64,000 bases of DNA, from the NCBI RefSeq assembly GCF_001905665.1, contig NZ_LIVX01000002.1:631420-695419 (forward strand). Reading direction: 5' to 3'. This document shows positions 35,075 through 45,252 of this stretch, piece by piece (within the stretch, counting starts at the first letter, position 1; the number at the start of each line of letters is the position of its first letter). The DNA is from Streptomyces sp. CB02261. GTDB taxonomy: Bacteria; Actinomycetota; Actinomycetes; Streptomycetales; Streptomycetaceae. A program made the position numbers and the translations under genes. The notes under the pieces were generated by a model. It made no database searches, was not told the DNA's origin, and worked only from the letters and a program-made list of their open reading frames with translations.

Positions 35075-35962
35075 ATGAAGGCCCGCACCCGCGCCGCCAC
35101 GATCCTGCTGACCCCCTTCTTCCTGCTGTTCACCGCGGTGATGGTGGTGCCGATCGGATACGCGGTCTGGCTCAGCCTCTTCACCGAGAAACAGTCCGGA
35201 CTGGGCTTCGGCGGCACCGAGACCGTCTTCTCCGGCCTCGACAACTACACCGCGGCGCTGGGTGACCGGGCCTTCCGCGAGGGCTTCGGCGTCCTGCTCG
35301 GATACTGCCTGCTCTACATCCCGCTGCTGCTCGCCGGAGCCCTCGGCCTCGCCCTCCTGCTCGACTCGGCGCTCGCCCGCGCCCGCCGCTTCTTCCAGCT
35401 GGCGCTCTTCCTGCCGCACGCCGTCCCCGGCATCATCGCCGCCCTGATCTGGGTCTACCTCTACACGCCCCAGCTCAGCCCCGTCGTCCAGGCCATGGAG
35501 GCCGGAGGCATCGGCTTCGACTTCTTCTCCCCCGGAGGCGCCCTGCCCTCCGTCGTCAACATCGCCCTGTGGGAATGGCTCGGCTACAACATGGTCATCT
35601 TCTACGCGGCGCTCCAGGCCATCGACCGCTCCGTCCTCGAAGCGGCCACCGTCGACGGTGCCGGCGCCTGGCGCATCGCCTTCTCCGTCAAGATCCCGCT
35701 GGTCAAGGCCTCGCTGGCGATGGTCGGCCTGTTCACGATCATCGGCTCCCTCCAGCTCTTCACGGAACCGCTGATCCTCAACAAGGGCACGGGCTCCGCC
35801 GTCACCTCCACCTGGACGCCGAACATGTACGCCTACACCGCGGCCTTCGACCGCAACGACTACGGGCTCGCCGCGGCCGCCTCCGTCCTCCTCGCCCTGA
35901 CGGCGGCGCTGCTCTCCTTCGCCGTGACGCGGCTGGCCGGCCGGAAGGGGAAGCGCGCATGA
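35075..35962 (+). CDS. ABC sugar transporter permease 1
   Basis: A 295-residue MalF-type inner-membrane component with six predicted helices. The EAA loop that contacts the ATPase reads EAATVDGAGAWRIAFSVKIP (about residues 190-210). It begins four bases after the binding-protein stop and its own stop overlaps the next ATG (ATGA). It would pair with permease 2 to form the channel. Confidence 0.93.
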   Translation: MKARTRAATILLTPFFLLFTAVMVVPIGYAVWLSLFTEKQSGLGFGGTETVFSGLDNYTAALGDRAFREGFGVLLGYCLLYIPLLLAGALGLALLLDSALARARRFFQLALFLPHAVPGIIAALIWVYLYTPQLSPVVQAMEAGGIGFDFFSPGGALPSVVNIALWEWLGYNMVIFYAALQAIDRSVLEAATVDGAGAWRIAFSVKIPLVKASLAMVGLFTIIGSLQLFTEPLILNKGTGSAVTSTWTPNMYAYTAAFDRNDYGLAAAASVLLALTAALLSFAVTRLAGRKGKRA

Positions 35963-36813
35963 GCAGGCCCCGTACCCCCTCCGTCTGGCTCTCCCAGGCC
36001 GCCGTCAACGGCGCCCTCGTCCTCGCCGTCGTCTACATGCTCTTCCCCCTCGTCTGGCTGCTCACCGCCGCCACCAAGGACGCGGGCGGACTCCTCGCCG
36101 GAAACGCCTTCTCCTTCGAGGGCTTCGACCTCGGCGGCAACCTCACCCGGCTCGCCGAGTACAACGACGGCATCTACTTCCACTGGTACCTGAACAGCCT
36201 GCTCTACGCCGGAATCGGCGCCCTCGCCTGCTCGTTCGTCAGCGTCGCCGCCGGATACGCCTTCCACGTCTACGACTTCCGGGGCAAGGAGAAGCTCTTC
36301 GGCCTCGTCCTCGTCGGCGTGCTCGTCCCGACCACCGCGCTCGCCCTGCCGATGTACCTCCTGGCCAGCGAGGTCGGCGCCGTCAACACCTACTGGGCCG
36401 TCCTGATCCCCGTCCTCGTCAACCCCTTCGGCGTCTACCTCTCCCGGGTCTTCTGCGCCGGCTACATCCCCGACGAGGCCCTGGAGGCCGCCCGTATCGA
36501 CGGGGCCGGCGAACTGCGCGTCTTCTGGTCCATCGGACTGCGCATGGTGATGCCCGGCTTCGTGACCGTCTTCCTCTTCCAGTTCACCGCCGTCTGGAAC
36601 AACTTCTTCCTCCCCCTGGTGATGCTGTCGGACCAGAAGCTCTACCCGCTGAGCCTCGGCCTGTACGCGTGGAACAGCAACGCCCACGCCGAACCCGACT
36701 TCTACCCCCTCGTCGTCACCGGATCCCTGCTCGCCGTCGTCCCCCTCGTCGTCGCCTTCGTCTCCCTCCAGCGCCACTGGAAGGCCGGTCTGACGGCCGG
36801 CAGCGTCAAGTGA
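35959..36813 (+). CDS. ABC sugar transporter permease 2
   Basis: A 284-residue MalG-type permease with six predicted helices starting VYMLFPLVWLLTAATKD and the EAA loop EAARIDGAGELRVFWSIGL (about residues 175-193). ATG 35959 overlaps the stop of permease 1. No ATP-binding subunit gene is present in the operon; in streptomycetes such CUT1 systems share the MsiK ATPase encoded elsewhere, which is the likely situation here. Confidence 0.93.
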   Translation: MSRPRTPSVWLSQAAVNGALVLAVVYMLFPLVWLLTAATKDAGGLLAGNAFSFEGFDLGGNLTRLAEYNDGIYFHWYLNSLLYAGIGALACSFVSVAAGYAFHVYDFRGKEKLFGLVLVGVLVPTTALALPMYLLASEVGAVNTYWAVLIPVLVNPFGVYLSRVFCAGYIPDEALEAARIDGAGELRVFWSIGLRMVMPGFVTVFLFQFTAVWNNFFLPLVMLSDQKLYPLSLGLYAWNSNAHAEPDFYPLVVTGSLLAVVPLVVAFVSLQRHWKAGLTAGSVK

Positions 36814-36830
36814 GGAGCACAGGTACAACG

Positions 36831-37850
36831 ATGCACCCGACCACTGACAACCGCCCCGCGCTGCTGCTGGCGATGGGGGAAGGCATCGCCGGACGCCTCC
36901 TGACGGACGCCCACCGCACCCGCCTCGCGTCCCTCGCCCGCACGGACCCGCACCTGGTGGCCCAGGACCTGACCTCAGCCGATCCCCGCGTCACCGCCGC
37001 CCTCGCGGACGCCGAGATCCTGCTGACCTGCTGGGGAGCACCCCCGCTCAGCGCCGAGGTCCTCGACCGCGCGCCGCGCCTGCGGGCCGTCGTCCACGCC
37101 GCGGGCTCGGTCAAGCACCACATCACCGACGCCTGCTGGGAACGCGGCCTCCGCGTCACCTCCGCCGCCGCCGCCAACGCGCTCCCGGTCGCCGAGTACA
37201 CGCTCGCCGCGATCCTCTTCGCCGGGAAACGGGTCCTCGGTTCGGCCCGGCGGTACGCGGAACTCCGCGCCGACCACGCCTGGCTGACGGAGTCCGCCGA
37301 CGGGGGCAACTACCGCCGCACGATCGGCGTCGTCGGCGCCTCCCGCATCGGCCGCAGGGTCATCGAGCTCCTGCGCCCCTTCGACCTCGACGTCCTCCTG
37401 TACGACCCGTACGTCGACGCCCCGCCGCCCGGCGTGGAACTCGTCGGCCTCGACGAACTGTGCGCCCGCAGCAGCGTCGTCTCCGTCCACGCGCCCCAGC
37501 TCCCGTCCACGTACCGCATGATCGGCGCGGCCCAGCTCGCCGCGATGCCGGACGGAGCGACGCTCGTCAACACGTCCCGGGGCTCCCTGATCGACGAACA
37601 GGCCCTCCTCCCCCACCTCCTGACCGGCCGCCTCCACGCCGTCCTGGACGTGACGGACCCGGAACTCCCGCCCCCCGACTCCCCCCTCTACACCCTCCCG
37701 AACGTCCTGCTCACCCCGCACGTGGCGGGCTCCCTGGGCAACGAGCTGCACCGGATGGCGGACCAGGCGATCGAGGAGGTCGCGCGGTACGCGCGCGGCG
37801 AGCCCTTCGCGGAGGAGGTCAGGGCGTCAGACCTCCAGCGCTCGGCGTAG
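36831..37850 (+). CDS. D-2-hydroxyacid dehydrogenase family protein
   Basis: A 339-residue NAD-dependent dehydrogenase. The nucleotide-binding motif reads GVVGASRIGRRVIE (about 165-178), the catalytic Arg is in NTSRGSLIDEQAL, and the catalytic His in LLTPHVAGSLGNE. The Glu/Asp partner is in VTDPELPPPDSP. Such enzymes reduce 2-keto acids or oxidise hydroxy acids. Its place 17 bases after the permease genes suggests a step in the metabolism of the imported sugar or sugar acid. ATG 36831 has GAGGAG about 13 bases upstream; the ATG is the only reasonable start. Confidence 0.88.
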   Translation: MHPTTDNRPALLLAMGEGIAGRLLTDAHRTRLASLARTDPHLVAQDLTSADPRVTAALADAEILLTCWGAPPLSAEVLDRAPRLRAVVHAAGSVKHHITDACWERGLRVTSAAAANALPVAEYTLAAILFAGKRVLGSARRYAELRADHAWLTESADGGNYRRTIGVVGASRIGRRVIELLRPFDLDVLLYDPYVDAPPPGVELVGLDELCARSSVVSVHAPQLPSTYRMIGAAQLAAMPDGATLVNTSRGSLIDEQALLPHLLTGRLHAVLDVTDPELPPPDSPLYTLPNVLLTPHVAGSLGNELHRMADQAIEEVARYARGEPFAEEVRASDLQRSA

Positions 37851-37971
37851 CGCCACCCAGGCCCAGACGCTCGGCATCGGCCTCGGCGAGGACCACGAGG
37901 GCGGTGTCGGGGTCACTCCGACGTACGTCGTGCCGCCGTCCTCTCCCCCTGCCCGCTCCATCCGCCCCACC

Positions 37972-37977
37972 TAGACT
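37972..37977 (+). promoter_or_regulatory. -10-like TAGACT upstream of the SnoaL-like gene
   Basis: TAGACT fits TANNNT and lies about 31 bases before the ATG at 38008, leaving room for a short leader with GGGAGG. Confidence 0.4.
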
Positions 37978-38007
37978 GGAAGGGTCCTACCGGGGTCGGG
38001 AGGCGCC

Positions 38008-38706
38008 ATGAGCTTTGTACAGATCATCGACTGCAAGACCAGTCGGGTGGACGACCTGAACCGCCTGATGGACCAGTGGGTCGAACAGACCAAGGGCAAA
38101 CGGACCGCGACCCACAGCATCGTCGGCAAGGACCGCTCGGACGCCTCCCACGTCGTGGAGATCGTCGAGTTCCCGTCCTACGACGTGGCGATGCGGAACT
38201 CGCAGCTCCCCGAGACCGACCGGATCTTCCGGGAGATGGTCGCGCTCTGTGACGAGATGCCGACCTTCACCGACTTGGACGTGGTGCGGGACGAGGCGCT
38301 GTACAAGACCACGGCGCGGCGGCTCATGGAGATGATGGCCCGGGAGCCGGAGCTGGCGCTGCTCGACGAGGTTCTCGCCGAGGGGTACCACGACCACGAT
38401 CCGACCAACGAGCAGGACGTCATCGGCATGGACGCCGTCCGGCGCGAGGTGGAGATGTGGCGGGGCGGCTTCGACTTCGGCTTCACCGTGGACGACCAGA
38501 TCGCCGACGGCGACCGGGTCTGCACCCGCTGGACCTGGAAGGGCTCCCACACGGGCGACTTCATGGGACTCCAGCCCACCGGCATGGAGGTGACCATGAC
38601 CGGGACGGTCATCCACCGCTTCCGGGACGACGGGAAGATCGCGGAGGGGTGGTGGCAGTACGACCTGCTCGGGCTGATGGGCCAGCTCGGCGCGGTCGAG
38701 GGCTAG
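38008..38706 (+). CDS. two-domain protein: ABM-like domain plus SnoaL-like ester cyclase domain
   Basis: A 232-residue soluble protein. Residues 1-95 resemble a dimeric alpha/beta-barrel (antibiotic-monooxygenase-like) domain: MSFVQIIDCKTSRVDDLNRLMD, DASHVVEIVEFPSYDVAM. Residues 105-230 resemble the SnoaL polyketide-cyclase/ester-cyclase fold: EVLAEGYHDHDP, VRREVEMWRGGFDFGFTVDD, DRVCTRWTWKGSHTGDFMG. It probably binds a small hydrophobic compound; no activity is assigned. GGGAGG lies six bases before the ATG. It is convergent with groEL. Confidence 0.75.
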   Translation: MSFVQIIDCKTSRVDDLNRLMDQWVEQTKGKRTATHSIVGKDRSDASHVVEIVEFPSYDVAMRNSQLPETDRIFREMVALCDEMPTFTDLDVVRDEALYKTTARRLMEMMAREPELALLDEVLAEGYHDHDPTNEQDVIGMDAVRREVEMWRGGFDFGFTVDDQIADGDRVCTRWTWKGSHTGDFMGLQPTGMEVTMTGTVIHRFRDDGKIAEGWWQYDLLGLMGQLGAVEG

Positions 38707-38743
38707 GAAGAACCCCTGGAGCCGGACACGTCCGGCGACGCCG

Positions 38744-38780
38744 GAGGCCCGGTGCCCCCGCGACGGGGGCACCGGGCCTC
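38744..38780. terminator. strong bidirectional terminator hairpin
   Basis: GAGGCCCGGTGCCCCCG (38744-38760), loop CGA, CGGGGGCACCGGGCCTC (38764-38780): a perfect 17-pair stem between the convergent SnoaL-like gene and groEL. Confidence 0.85.
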
Positions 38781-38798
38781 AGCGGTGCGTGACTACGC

Positions 38799-40436
<1,638 letters not shown>

Positions 40437-40528
40437 TCAGCCCTCTCGGAATAGGGTGGAACGAACCGCGCCCCGGGGCGCCTGGAAGGGGCCTCGGGGC
40501 GCAGCTCTGAGCATCTGGTTCAGTGCTC

Positions 40529-40552
40529 GTACTTCGGTACTTCGGTACTTCG
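40529..40552. repeat. 8-base tandem repeat between groES and groEL1
   Basis: GTACTTCG occurs three times in a row (40529-40552), just past the groES stop. Function unknown; likely slippage. Confidence 0.85.
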
Positions 40553-40557
40553 GTGAA

Positions 40558-40866
40558 TTACTTCTCGACGATCGCGAGCACGTCGCGAGCCGAGAGGACG
40601 AGGTACTCCTCGCCGTTGTACTTCACCTCGGTGCCGCCGTACTTGCTGTACAGCACGATGTCGCCGGTCTGGACGTCGAGCGGCAGGCGCTCGCCGTTCT
40701 CGAAGCGGCCCGGGCCCACGGCCAGGACGACGCCCTCCTGGGGCTTCTCCTTGGCGGTGTCCGGGATGACCAGGCCAGAGGCGGTGGTCTGCTCGGCGTC
40801 GAGCGGCTGGACCACGATGCGGTCCTCGAGCGGCTTGATGGCAACCTTGGAGCTGGTGGTCGTCAC
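40558..40866 (-). CDS. groES: co-chaperonin GroES
   Basis: A 102-residue GroES. It shows [21 protein letters not shown], the mobile-loop motif [16 protein letters not shown] and [20 protein letters not shown] 40866 is preceded by GGGGGAGG about eight bases upstream. First gene of the groES-groEL1 operon, with two CIRCE elements and a promoter upstream. Confidence 0.96.
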   Translation of the reverse strand: MTTTSSKVAIKPLEDRIVVQPLDAEQTTASGLVIPDTAKEKPQEGVVLAVGPGRFENGERLPLDVQTGDIVLYSKYGGTEVKYNGEEYLVLSARDVLAIVEK

Positions 40867-40964
40867 GATCCGACCTCCCCCTTCGGAGATCACGGGGTTG
40901 ACTGTCTGAGGTGGCGAACCAGGTGGATCCGTCGTCGCGGGTGCCGGACCTGCCCGTCGCTGTG

Positions 40965-40991
40965 TTGGCACTCTCCGGTGGGGAGTGCCAG
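40965..40991. promoter_or_regulatory. CIRCE element 2 (downstream)
   Basis: TTGGCACTC, nine bases, GAGTGCCAG. It differs from the CIRCE consensus at the outer positions. It overlaps the predicted transcription start region of groES. Confidence 0.8.
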
Positions 40992-40996
40992 AGCCG

Positions 40997-41026
40997 AGAC
41001 TATGACCGCGGTTAGCACTCGGTCAA
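40997..41026 (-). promoter_or_regulatory. groES promoter
   Basis: On the minus strand TTGACC (41026-41021), 18 bases, TAGTCT (41002-40997). The -35 lies inside the spacer of the upstream CIRCE element, so HrcA binding would block RNA polymerase. Confidence 0.8.
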
Positions 41027-41038
41027 GCGGAGTGCCAA
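41012..41038. promoter_or_regulatory. CIRCE element 1 (upstream), HrcA operator
   Basis: TTAGCACTC, nine bases, GAGTGCCAA, one mismatch from the consensus TTAGCACTC-N9-GAGTGCTAA. It covers the groES promoter -35. Confidence 0.92.
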
Positions 41039-41117
41039 TTCCGTGCCGTGTGGCGATTCGGTCTCGGTACGGGGAACGGCGTCCCGGACCTCCCGGTTCC
41101 GTACGAGGGTTCGATCC

Positions 41118-41540
41118 ATGGCCCCTCATCGCCCGCCGGTGCGCACCGGTGCCGACATCCTGACCTGCGTGGTCGTCCTGTTCCTGGAGGGCGCGCTCGT
41201 CCTGGTCGCCGCCTTCACCCTGGGCATGCGGAGATGGGCCGAGGGGTACGACCCCCGGCCCCCCGGGCCGCAGCCGATGGACTGGCTCCCCGTGATCGTC
41301 TTCGGCGCGATCACGGTGGGCGTCCTGGTGCTCGGCGGCCTGATGCTGCGCTGGGGCTGGAACTGGTCGGCGTGGGGCCAGTTCTTCGGGGCGGGGCTGC
41401 TCCTCCTCGCGACGCTGCTCACCGCGCACGAGGAGTGGTCGCGGGCCCGTCCCGCGCCCCCGGCCCCCGCGGTCACCCCGTCGGAGGCCCGGTGCGTCTG
41501 CCGCAGCGGGGGCGGACCCTGCGAGTGCCCGGGCGGCTAG
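41118..41540 (+). CDS. small membrane protein with Cys-rich tail
   Basis: A 140-residue protein with three to four hydrophobic segments ([55 protein letters not shown]). The C-terminus carries [15 protein letters not shown], four cysteines in 12 residues, which could bind a metal or form disulfides. ATG 41118 has GAGGG eight bases upstream. It is divergent from groES and I do not recognise a family. Confidence 0.65.
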   Translation: MAPHRPPVRTGADILTCVVVLFLEGALVLVAAFTLGMRRWAEGYDPRPPGPQPMDWLPVIVFGAITVGVLVLGGLMLRWGWNWSAWGQFFGAGLLLLATLLTAHEEWSRARPAPPAPAVTPSEARCVCRSGGGPCECPGG

Positions 41541-41654
41541 GCGGTGCCATGCCCGGGCCGATCGGCGCAACACCCCCTGGCGGGCGTTCCCGGGCGGATT
41601 CCCGGACCGGCTCCCTGGCGGGTTCCCGGACCGGCCCCCGAGCGGGCTCCCTGC

Positions 41655-42575
41655 TTACACGTAGTCCTCCAGCTTGGCGACCGCGTACCCCTTGGCCGTG
41701 ATCACGTTCATCACCCGGCGGATCATGTCGGGCATGGTCCCCTTCCAGTCGTCCTTGCCCCGGAAGTGGGTGAGCACGATGTCGCCGGGGTGCAGGTCCC
41801 GGTCCCACTCGCGCCACTCCATGTGGTCGGGGAAGGCCTCGGAGGCCCACAGCGGGACCGCCTTGACCCCGCAGGACTTGGCGGCGCGGAGGGTGTCCTC
41901 GTTGTAGTTGCCGTACGGCGGGCGGAAGAGCGGGGGCCGCTTGCCGAATCGTTTCTCGATGACGTCCTGCATGCCGCAGATCTCGTGCTTCTGCCGGCTG
42001 TACGAGAGCCCCGGCAGGTACCGGTGGTTGAGGGTGTGGTTGTGCAGGGCGACCCCGCCCTCCTGCGACTTCTGCATCCGGGCGAAGTAGCCGTAGTCGT
42101 CCTTGACGACGTAGTCGCTGATGAAGGCGCTGTAGGGGATCCGGAGTTCGGTCATCATCCGCAGCAGGGCGGGGTCCTTCTCCGAGCCGTCGTCGATCGT
42201 CAGGAAGACGATCTTCTGCTTGGTCGGCACGGTGGTGAAGACGGGCGGCAGCCCTTCCCCGTCCGTCTCGAAGCCCTTGCGGGTGGTGATCCTCGGCTTC
42301 ACGGCGGGCGGCGCGGGCGCGTCCAGCGGCGTCTGGGCCAGGCCCCACTTCTTCGCGGCGAGCACCCGGGCCGCACGCTGTTCGCGGACCTTCTTGACGT
42401 AGGCGTCGAGCGCACCGGCCGCTCCCACCGGGGCCTGCTGTCCGGCGGCGGGGGCGGGCGGGCCCGCGTCCCGCTCGGTGCCGTCCGCGCAGGCCGTGGC
42501 GGCGGAGGCGAGGGCGGCGACGACGAGGGCGGCTGCGAGCACCCGGGACGAAGGGCGCACACCTTGTGCCATCAT
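41655..42575 (-). CDS. polysaccharide deacetylase family lipoprotein
   Basis: A 306-residue exported NodB-fold protein. The signal peptide ends at a lipobox-like SAATACADG. Metal-dependent deacetylase motifs are intact: FLTIDDGSEKD (motif 1, Asp-Asp), HNHTLNH (motif 2, two His), RPPYGNYNED (motif 3), plus LHPGDIVLTHFRG. It may remove acetyl groups from peptidoglycan or another wall polymer. The first of two ATG codons follows AAAAGGAAAA. A close paralogue lies at 45766-46635; both end in LEDYV. Confidence 0.88.
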   Translation of the reverse strand: MMAQGVRPSSRVLAAALVVAALASAATACADGTERDAGPPAPAAGQQAPVGAAGALDAYVKKVREQRAARVLAAKKWGLAQTPLDAPAPPAVKPRITTRKGFETDGEGLPPVFTTVPTKQKIVFLTIDDGSEKDPALLRMMTELRIPYSAFISDYVVKDDYGYFARMQKSQEGGVALHNHTLNHRYLPGLSYSRQKHEICGMQDVIEKRFGKRPPLFRPPYGNYNEDTLRAAKSCGVKAVPLWASEAFPDHMEWREWDRDLHPGDIVLTHFRGKDDWKGTMPDMIRRVMNVITAKGYAVAKLEDYV

Positions 42576-42697
42576 TTTTTCCTTTTGTCGTACGAGTCGT
42601 ATGGCGCCGCATCCTGTCAGCGCGGACGCCCGTTCCCGGCCACGACACCGCCGTACCGCACGCACGTCCCCCGGCCGGCCCACAGCATCACAGGGCC

Positions 42698-42703
42698 CAC
42701 AAT
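42698..42703 (+). promoter_or_regulatory. -10-like CACAAT, leaderless start of the methyltransferase gene
   Basis: CACAAT, seven bases, GTG 42711. The ATG at 42702 falls in the hexamer, so the GTG is preferred as start. Confidence 0.45.
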
Positions 42704-42710
42704 GGGACGG

Positions 42711-43889
42711 GTGACCGACCTCGCCTCCTTCGCCCCCCTGCTCGGCCCCGAGGGCCAGACCCTCCTCGCCGCCCTGCGCGACCACGACCCCGCCCAGGAG
42801 CTGGCGGTCGTCTCCCGGCTGCGCCGCGACCACCCCGCGGAGCTGGTCACGGCGGCCGTCGGCCAGGCGCGGCTGCGGCAGCGGGCGGTCGCGAAGTTCG
42901 GCGCGGAGGACGCGTACCGGATGTACTTCACGCCGAACGGCGTCGAGCAGTCGACCCGCGCCTCGGTCGGCGCCCACCGGGCGGCCCGTCTGAAGGCGCT
43001 CGGCGTCCGCAGCGTGGCCGACCTCTGCTCGGGGATCGGCGGCGACGCCATCGCCCTGGCCCGCGCCGGGATCTCCGTCCTCGCCGTCGACCGCGATCCG
43101 CTGACCGCGGATGCGGCCCGCGCCAACGCCGAGGCGCTCGGCCTCGCGGAGCTGATCGAGGTGCGGTGCGCGGACGTCAGCGACATCGACACCGCACCGT
43201 ACGACGCGGTCTTCGTCGATCCGGCGCGGCGGGGCGGCCGGGGCCGGATCTTCGACCCGGAGGCGTACTCCCCGCCGCTGTCCTGGGCGGTCGCGGCGGC
43301 CCGCAGCGCCCCGCACGCGGCCCTGAAGGTGGCCCCGGGCATCCCGCACGAGGCGGTGCCGGACGAGGCCGAGGCCGAGTGGATCTCGGACGGCGGGGAC
43401 GTCAAGGAGGCGGTCCTGTGGTTCGGTACGGAGCCGGGCGCCCGCCGGGCCACCCTGCTGCCCTCGGGCGCGGCCCTCGTCGGCCGGGGCCTGCCCGACC
43501 CGGCGGTCCGCCCGGTCGGCCGCTACCTCTACGAGCCGGACGGCGCCGTCATCCGCGCGCACCTGGTCGCCGAGGTGGCGGAGGAGGTGGGCGGGGGTCT
43601 GATCGACGGCACGATCGCGTACGTGACGGCGGACGCGCTCGTCCCCACGCCGTACGCCGCCGCCTACGAGATCACCGACGAACTCCCGTTCAACCTGAAG
43701 AAGCTGAAGGCCCTGCTCCGGGAGCGGGAGGTGGGCACCCTGACGGTGAAGAAGCGCGGCTCGGCCGTGGAACCCGAGGAGATCCGCCGCAAGGTGAAGC
43801 CGAAGGGCCCGAACGCGGCGACGGTCCTGCTCACACGCGTGGCCGGCGCCCCGACCATGTTGATCGGCCACCCGGCGGCCCGCCCCTGA
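42711..43889 (+). CDS. class I SAM methyltransferase, THUMP-like domain protein
   Basis: A 392-residue putative methyltransferase. The SAM site reads VADLCSGIGGDAIALARAG (motif I) and VLAVDRDPLTADAARANAEA; VFVDPARRGGRGRIFDP resembles the catalytic loop of RNA methyltransferases. The C-terminal part has the THUMP-like segment (LKKLKALLREREVGTLTVKKRG, then PKGPNAATVLLTR). Likely an rRNA or tRNA methyltransferase, but its base target is not known. It is divergent from the deacetylase gene and convergent with the ECF sigma gene. Confidence 0.85.
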   Translation: MTDLASFAPLLGPEGQTLLAALRDHDPAQELAVVSRLRRDHPAELVTAAVGQARLRQRAVAKFGAEDAYRMYFTPNGVEQSTRASVGAHRAARLKALGVRSVADLCSGIGGDAIALARAGISVLAVDRDPLTADAARANAEALGLAELIEVRCADVSDIDTAPYDAVFVDPARRGGRGRIFDPEAYSPPLSWAVAAARSAPHAALKVAPGIPHEAVPDEAEAEWISDGGDVKEAVLWFGTEPGARRATLLPSGAALVGRGLPDPAVRPVGRYLYEPDGAVIRAHLVAEVAEEVGGGLIDGTIAYVTADALVPTPYAAAYEITDELPFNLKKLKALLREREVGTLTVKKRGSAVEPEEIRRKVKPKGPNAATVLLTRVAGAPTMLIGHPAARP

Positions 43890-43952
43890 CCGGAAGGTCC
43901 CGCCTGGCTCGCGACGCCTGGCACCCCCAACCCGACGCGGCCGTCGTCGCCG

Positions 43953-45212
43953 TCACCGCTCCCCGAGCTCCCGCGCCCTCCCCCGCAGCAGTGCCCGCTC
44001 GCTCTCGTTGCGGGTGAGGACGGCCGCTCGCTCGAACTCCGCCCGCGCCTCCGCCGCGCGGCCGAGCCGTGCGAGCAGGTCGCCCCGCACGCTCGGCAGC
44101 AGGTGGTATCCGGCCAGGGCGGGCTCGGCGGCGAGGGCGTCGACGAGCGGGAGGGCCGCCGCCGGGCCCTCGGCCATCGACACGGCGACCGCGCGGTTCA
44201 GCTCGACGACCGGGGACGGGGCGAGGACGCCGAGCCGCCCGTACAGCGCGGCGATGGTCGCCCAGTCGGTCTCCTCGTACGACCGGGCCCGCGCGTGGCA
44301 GGCGGCGATGGCGGCCTGGAGGGCGTACGGCCCGTACGAACGCCCGTCGCCGGCCCGCTCCAGGGCGGCGAACCCGCGCCGGACGAGCAGCCGGTTCCAG
44401 CGCCGCCGGTCCTGCGCGGCGAGCAGCACCGGCCGCCCGTCGGGCCCGGTCCTGGCCGCCGTCCGGGAGGCCTGGAGCTCCAGCAGGGCGGCCAGTCCCT
44501 GCGCCTCGCCCTCCCCCGGCACGAGGGCGGCGAGGGTCCGGGCGAGCCGCAGCGCGTCCTCGCACAGGCCCGGCCGCAGCAGGTCGTCGCCGGCGGTCGC
44601 CGCGTACCCCTCGTTGAAGATCAGGTAGATCACTTCGAGGACGGAGCCGAGCCGGGCCGCCCGGTCCTCCCCGTACGGCACCTCGAAGTCGACGCCGGCC
44701 TTCGCGAGCGTCCGCTTCGCGCGGGTGATCCGCGCGGCGACGGTCGCCTCCGGCGCCAGGAACGCGCGGGCGATCTCGTCCGTGCGGAGCCCACCGACGA
44801 GCCGCAGGGTCAGCGCGGCGCGCGCCTCGGCGGAGAGCACGGGATGGCAGGCGGTGAAGATCAGCCGCAGCACGTCGTCGTCGATGTCGCCGGGGCCCGA
44901 GGGCTCGGGGTCGTACGACTCCTCGGTGAGCGTCCTGCCCACCTCCGCGAGCTTCCGCGCGTACGTCTCGCGCCGCCGCACCAGGTCGACCGCGCGGTGC
45001 TTGGCGGCGGCCGTCAGCCAGGCTCCCGGCCGCTCCGGGACGCCCGTCCGGGGCCACTGCTCCAGGGCGGCGACGAGCGCGTCCTGGGCGAGCTCCTCGG
45101 CGATGCCGACGTCGCGGACGATCCGCGCCGCGGTGGCGACGATCCGCGCCGACTCCATGCGGAAGACCGTGTCGAGGGTGCGCTCCACCGGGTCCGGGCC
45201 GTGTGCCGTCAC
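43953..45212 (-). CDS. ECF42-type sigma factor with C-terminal TPR-like domain
   Basis: A 419-residue sigma factor. Regions 2 and 4 occupy the first 190 residues (RIVATAARIVRDVGIAEELAQD, AWLTAAAKHRAVDLVRRRE, LTLRLVGGLRTDEIARAFL, APEATVAARITRAKRTL). The rest (about 190-415) is an alpha-helical extension with repeat-like pairs (VIYLIFNEGYAATAGDDLLR, EDALRLARTLAALVPGE, YALQAAIAACHARARSYEETDW) typical of ECF42, which lack an anti-sigma gene and use this domain for control. It is directly downstream of a DGPF gene, its hallmark partner. Confidence 0.92.
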   Translation of the reverse strand: MTAHGPDPVERTLDTVFRMESARIVATAARIVRDVGIAEELAQDALVAALEQWPRTGVPERPGAWLTAAAKHRAVDLVRRRETYARKLAEVGRTLTEESYDPEPSGPGDIDDDVLRLIFTACHPVLSAEARAALTLRLVGGLRTDEIARAFLAPEATVAARITRAKRTLAKAGVDFEVPYGEDRAARLGSVLEVIYLIFNEGYAATAGDDLLRPGLCEDALRLARTLAALVPGEGEAQGLAALLELQASRTAARTGPDGRPVLLAAQDRRRWNRLLVRRGFAALERAGDGRSYGPYALQAAIAACHARARSYEETDWATIAALYGRLGVLAPSPVVELNRAVAVSMAEGPAAALPLVDALAAEPALAGYHLLPSVRGDLLARLGRAAEARAEFERAAVLTRNESERALLRGRARELGER

Positions 45213-45252
45213 ATCTCACATGACAGCACACGGCACCGACAGCGGGGGCCGG

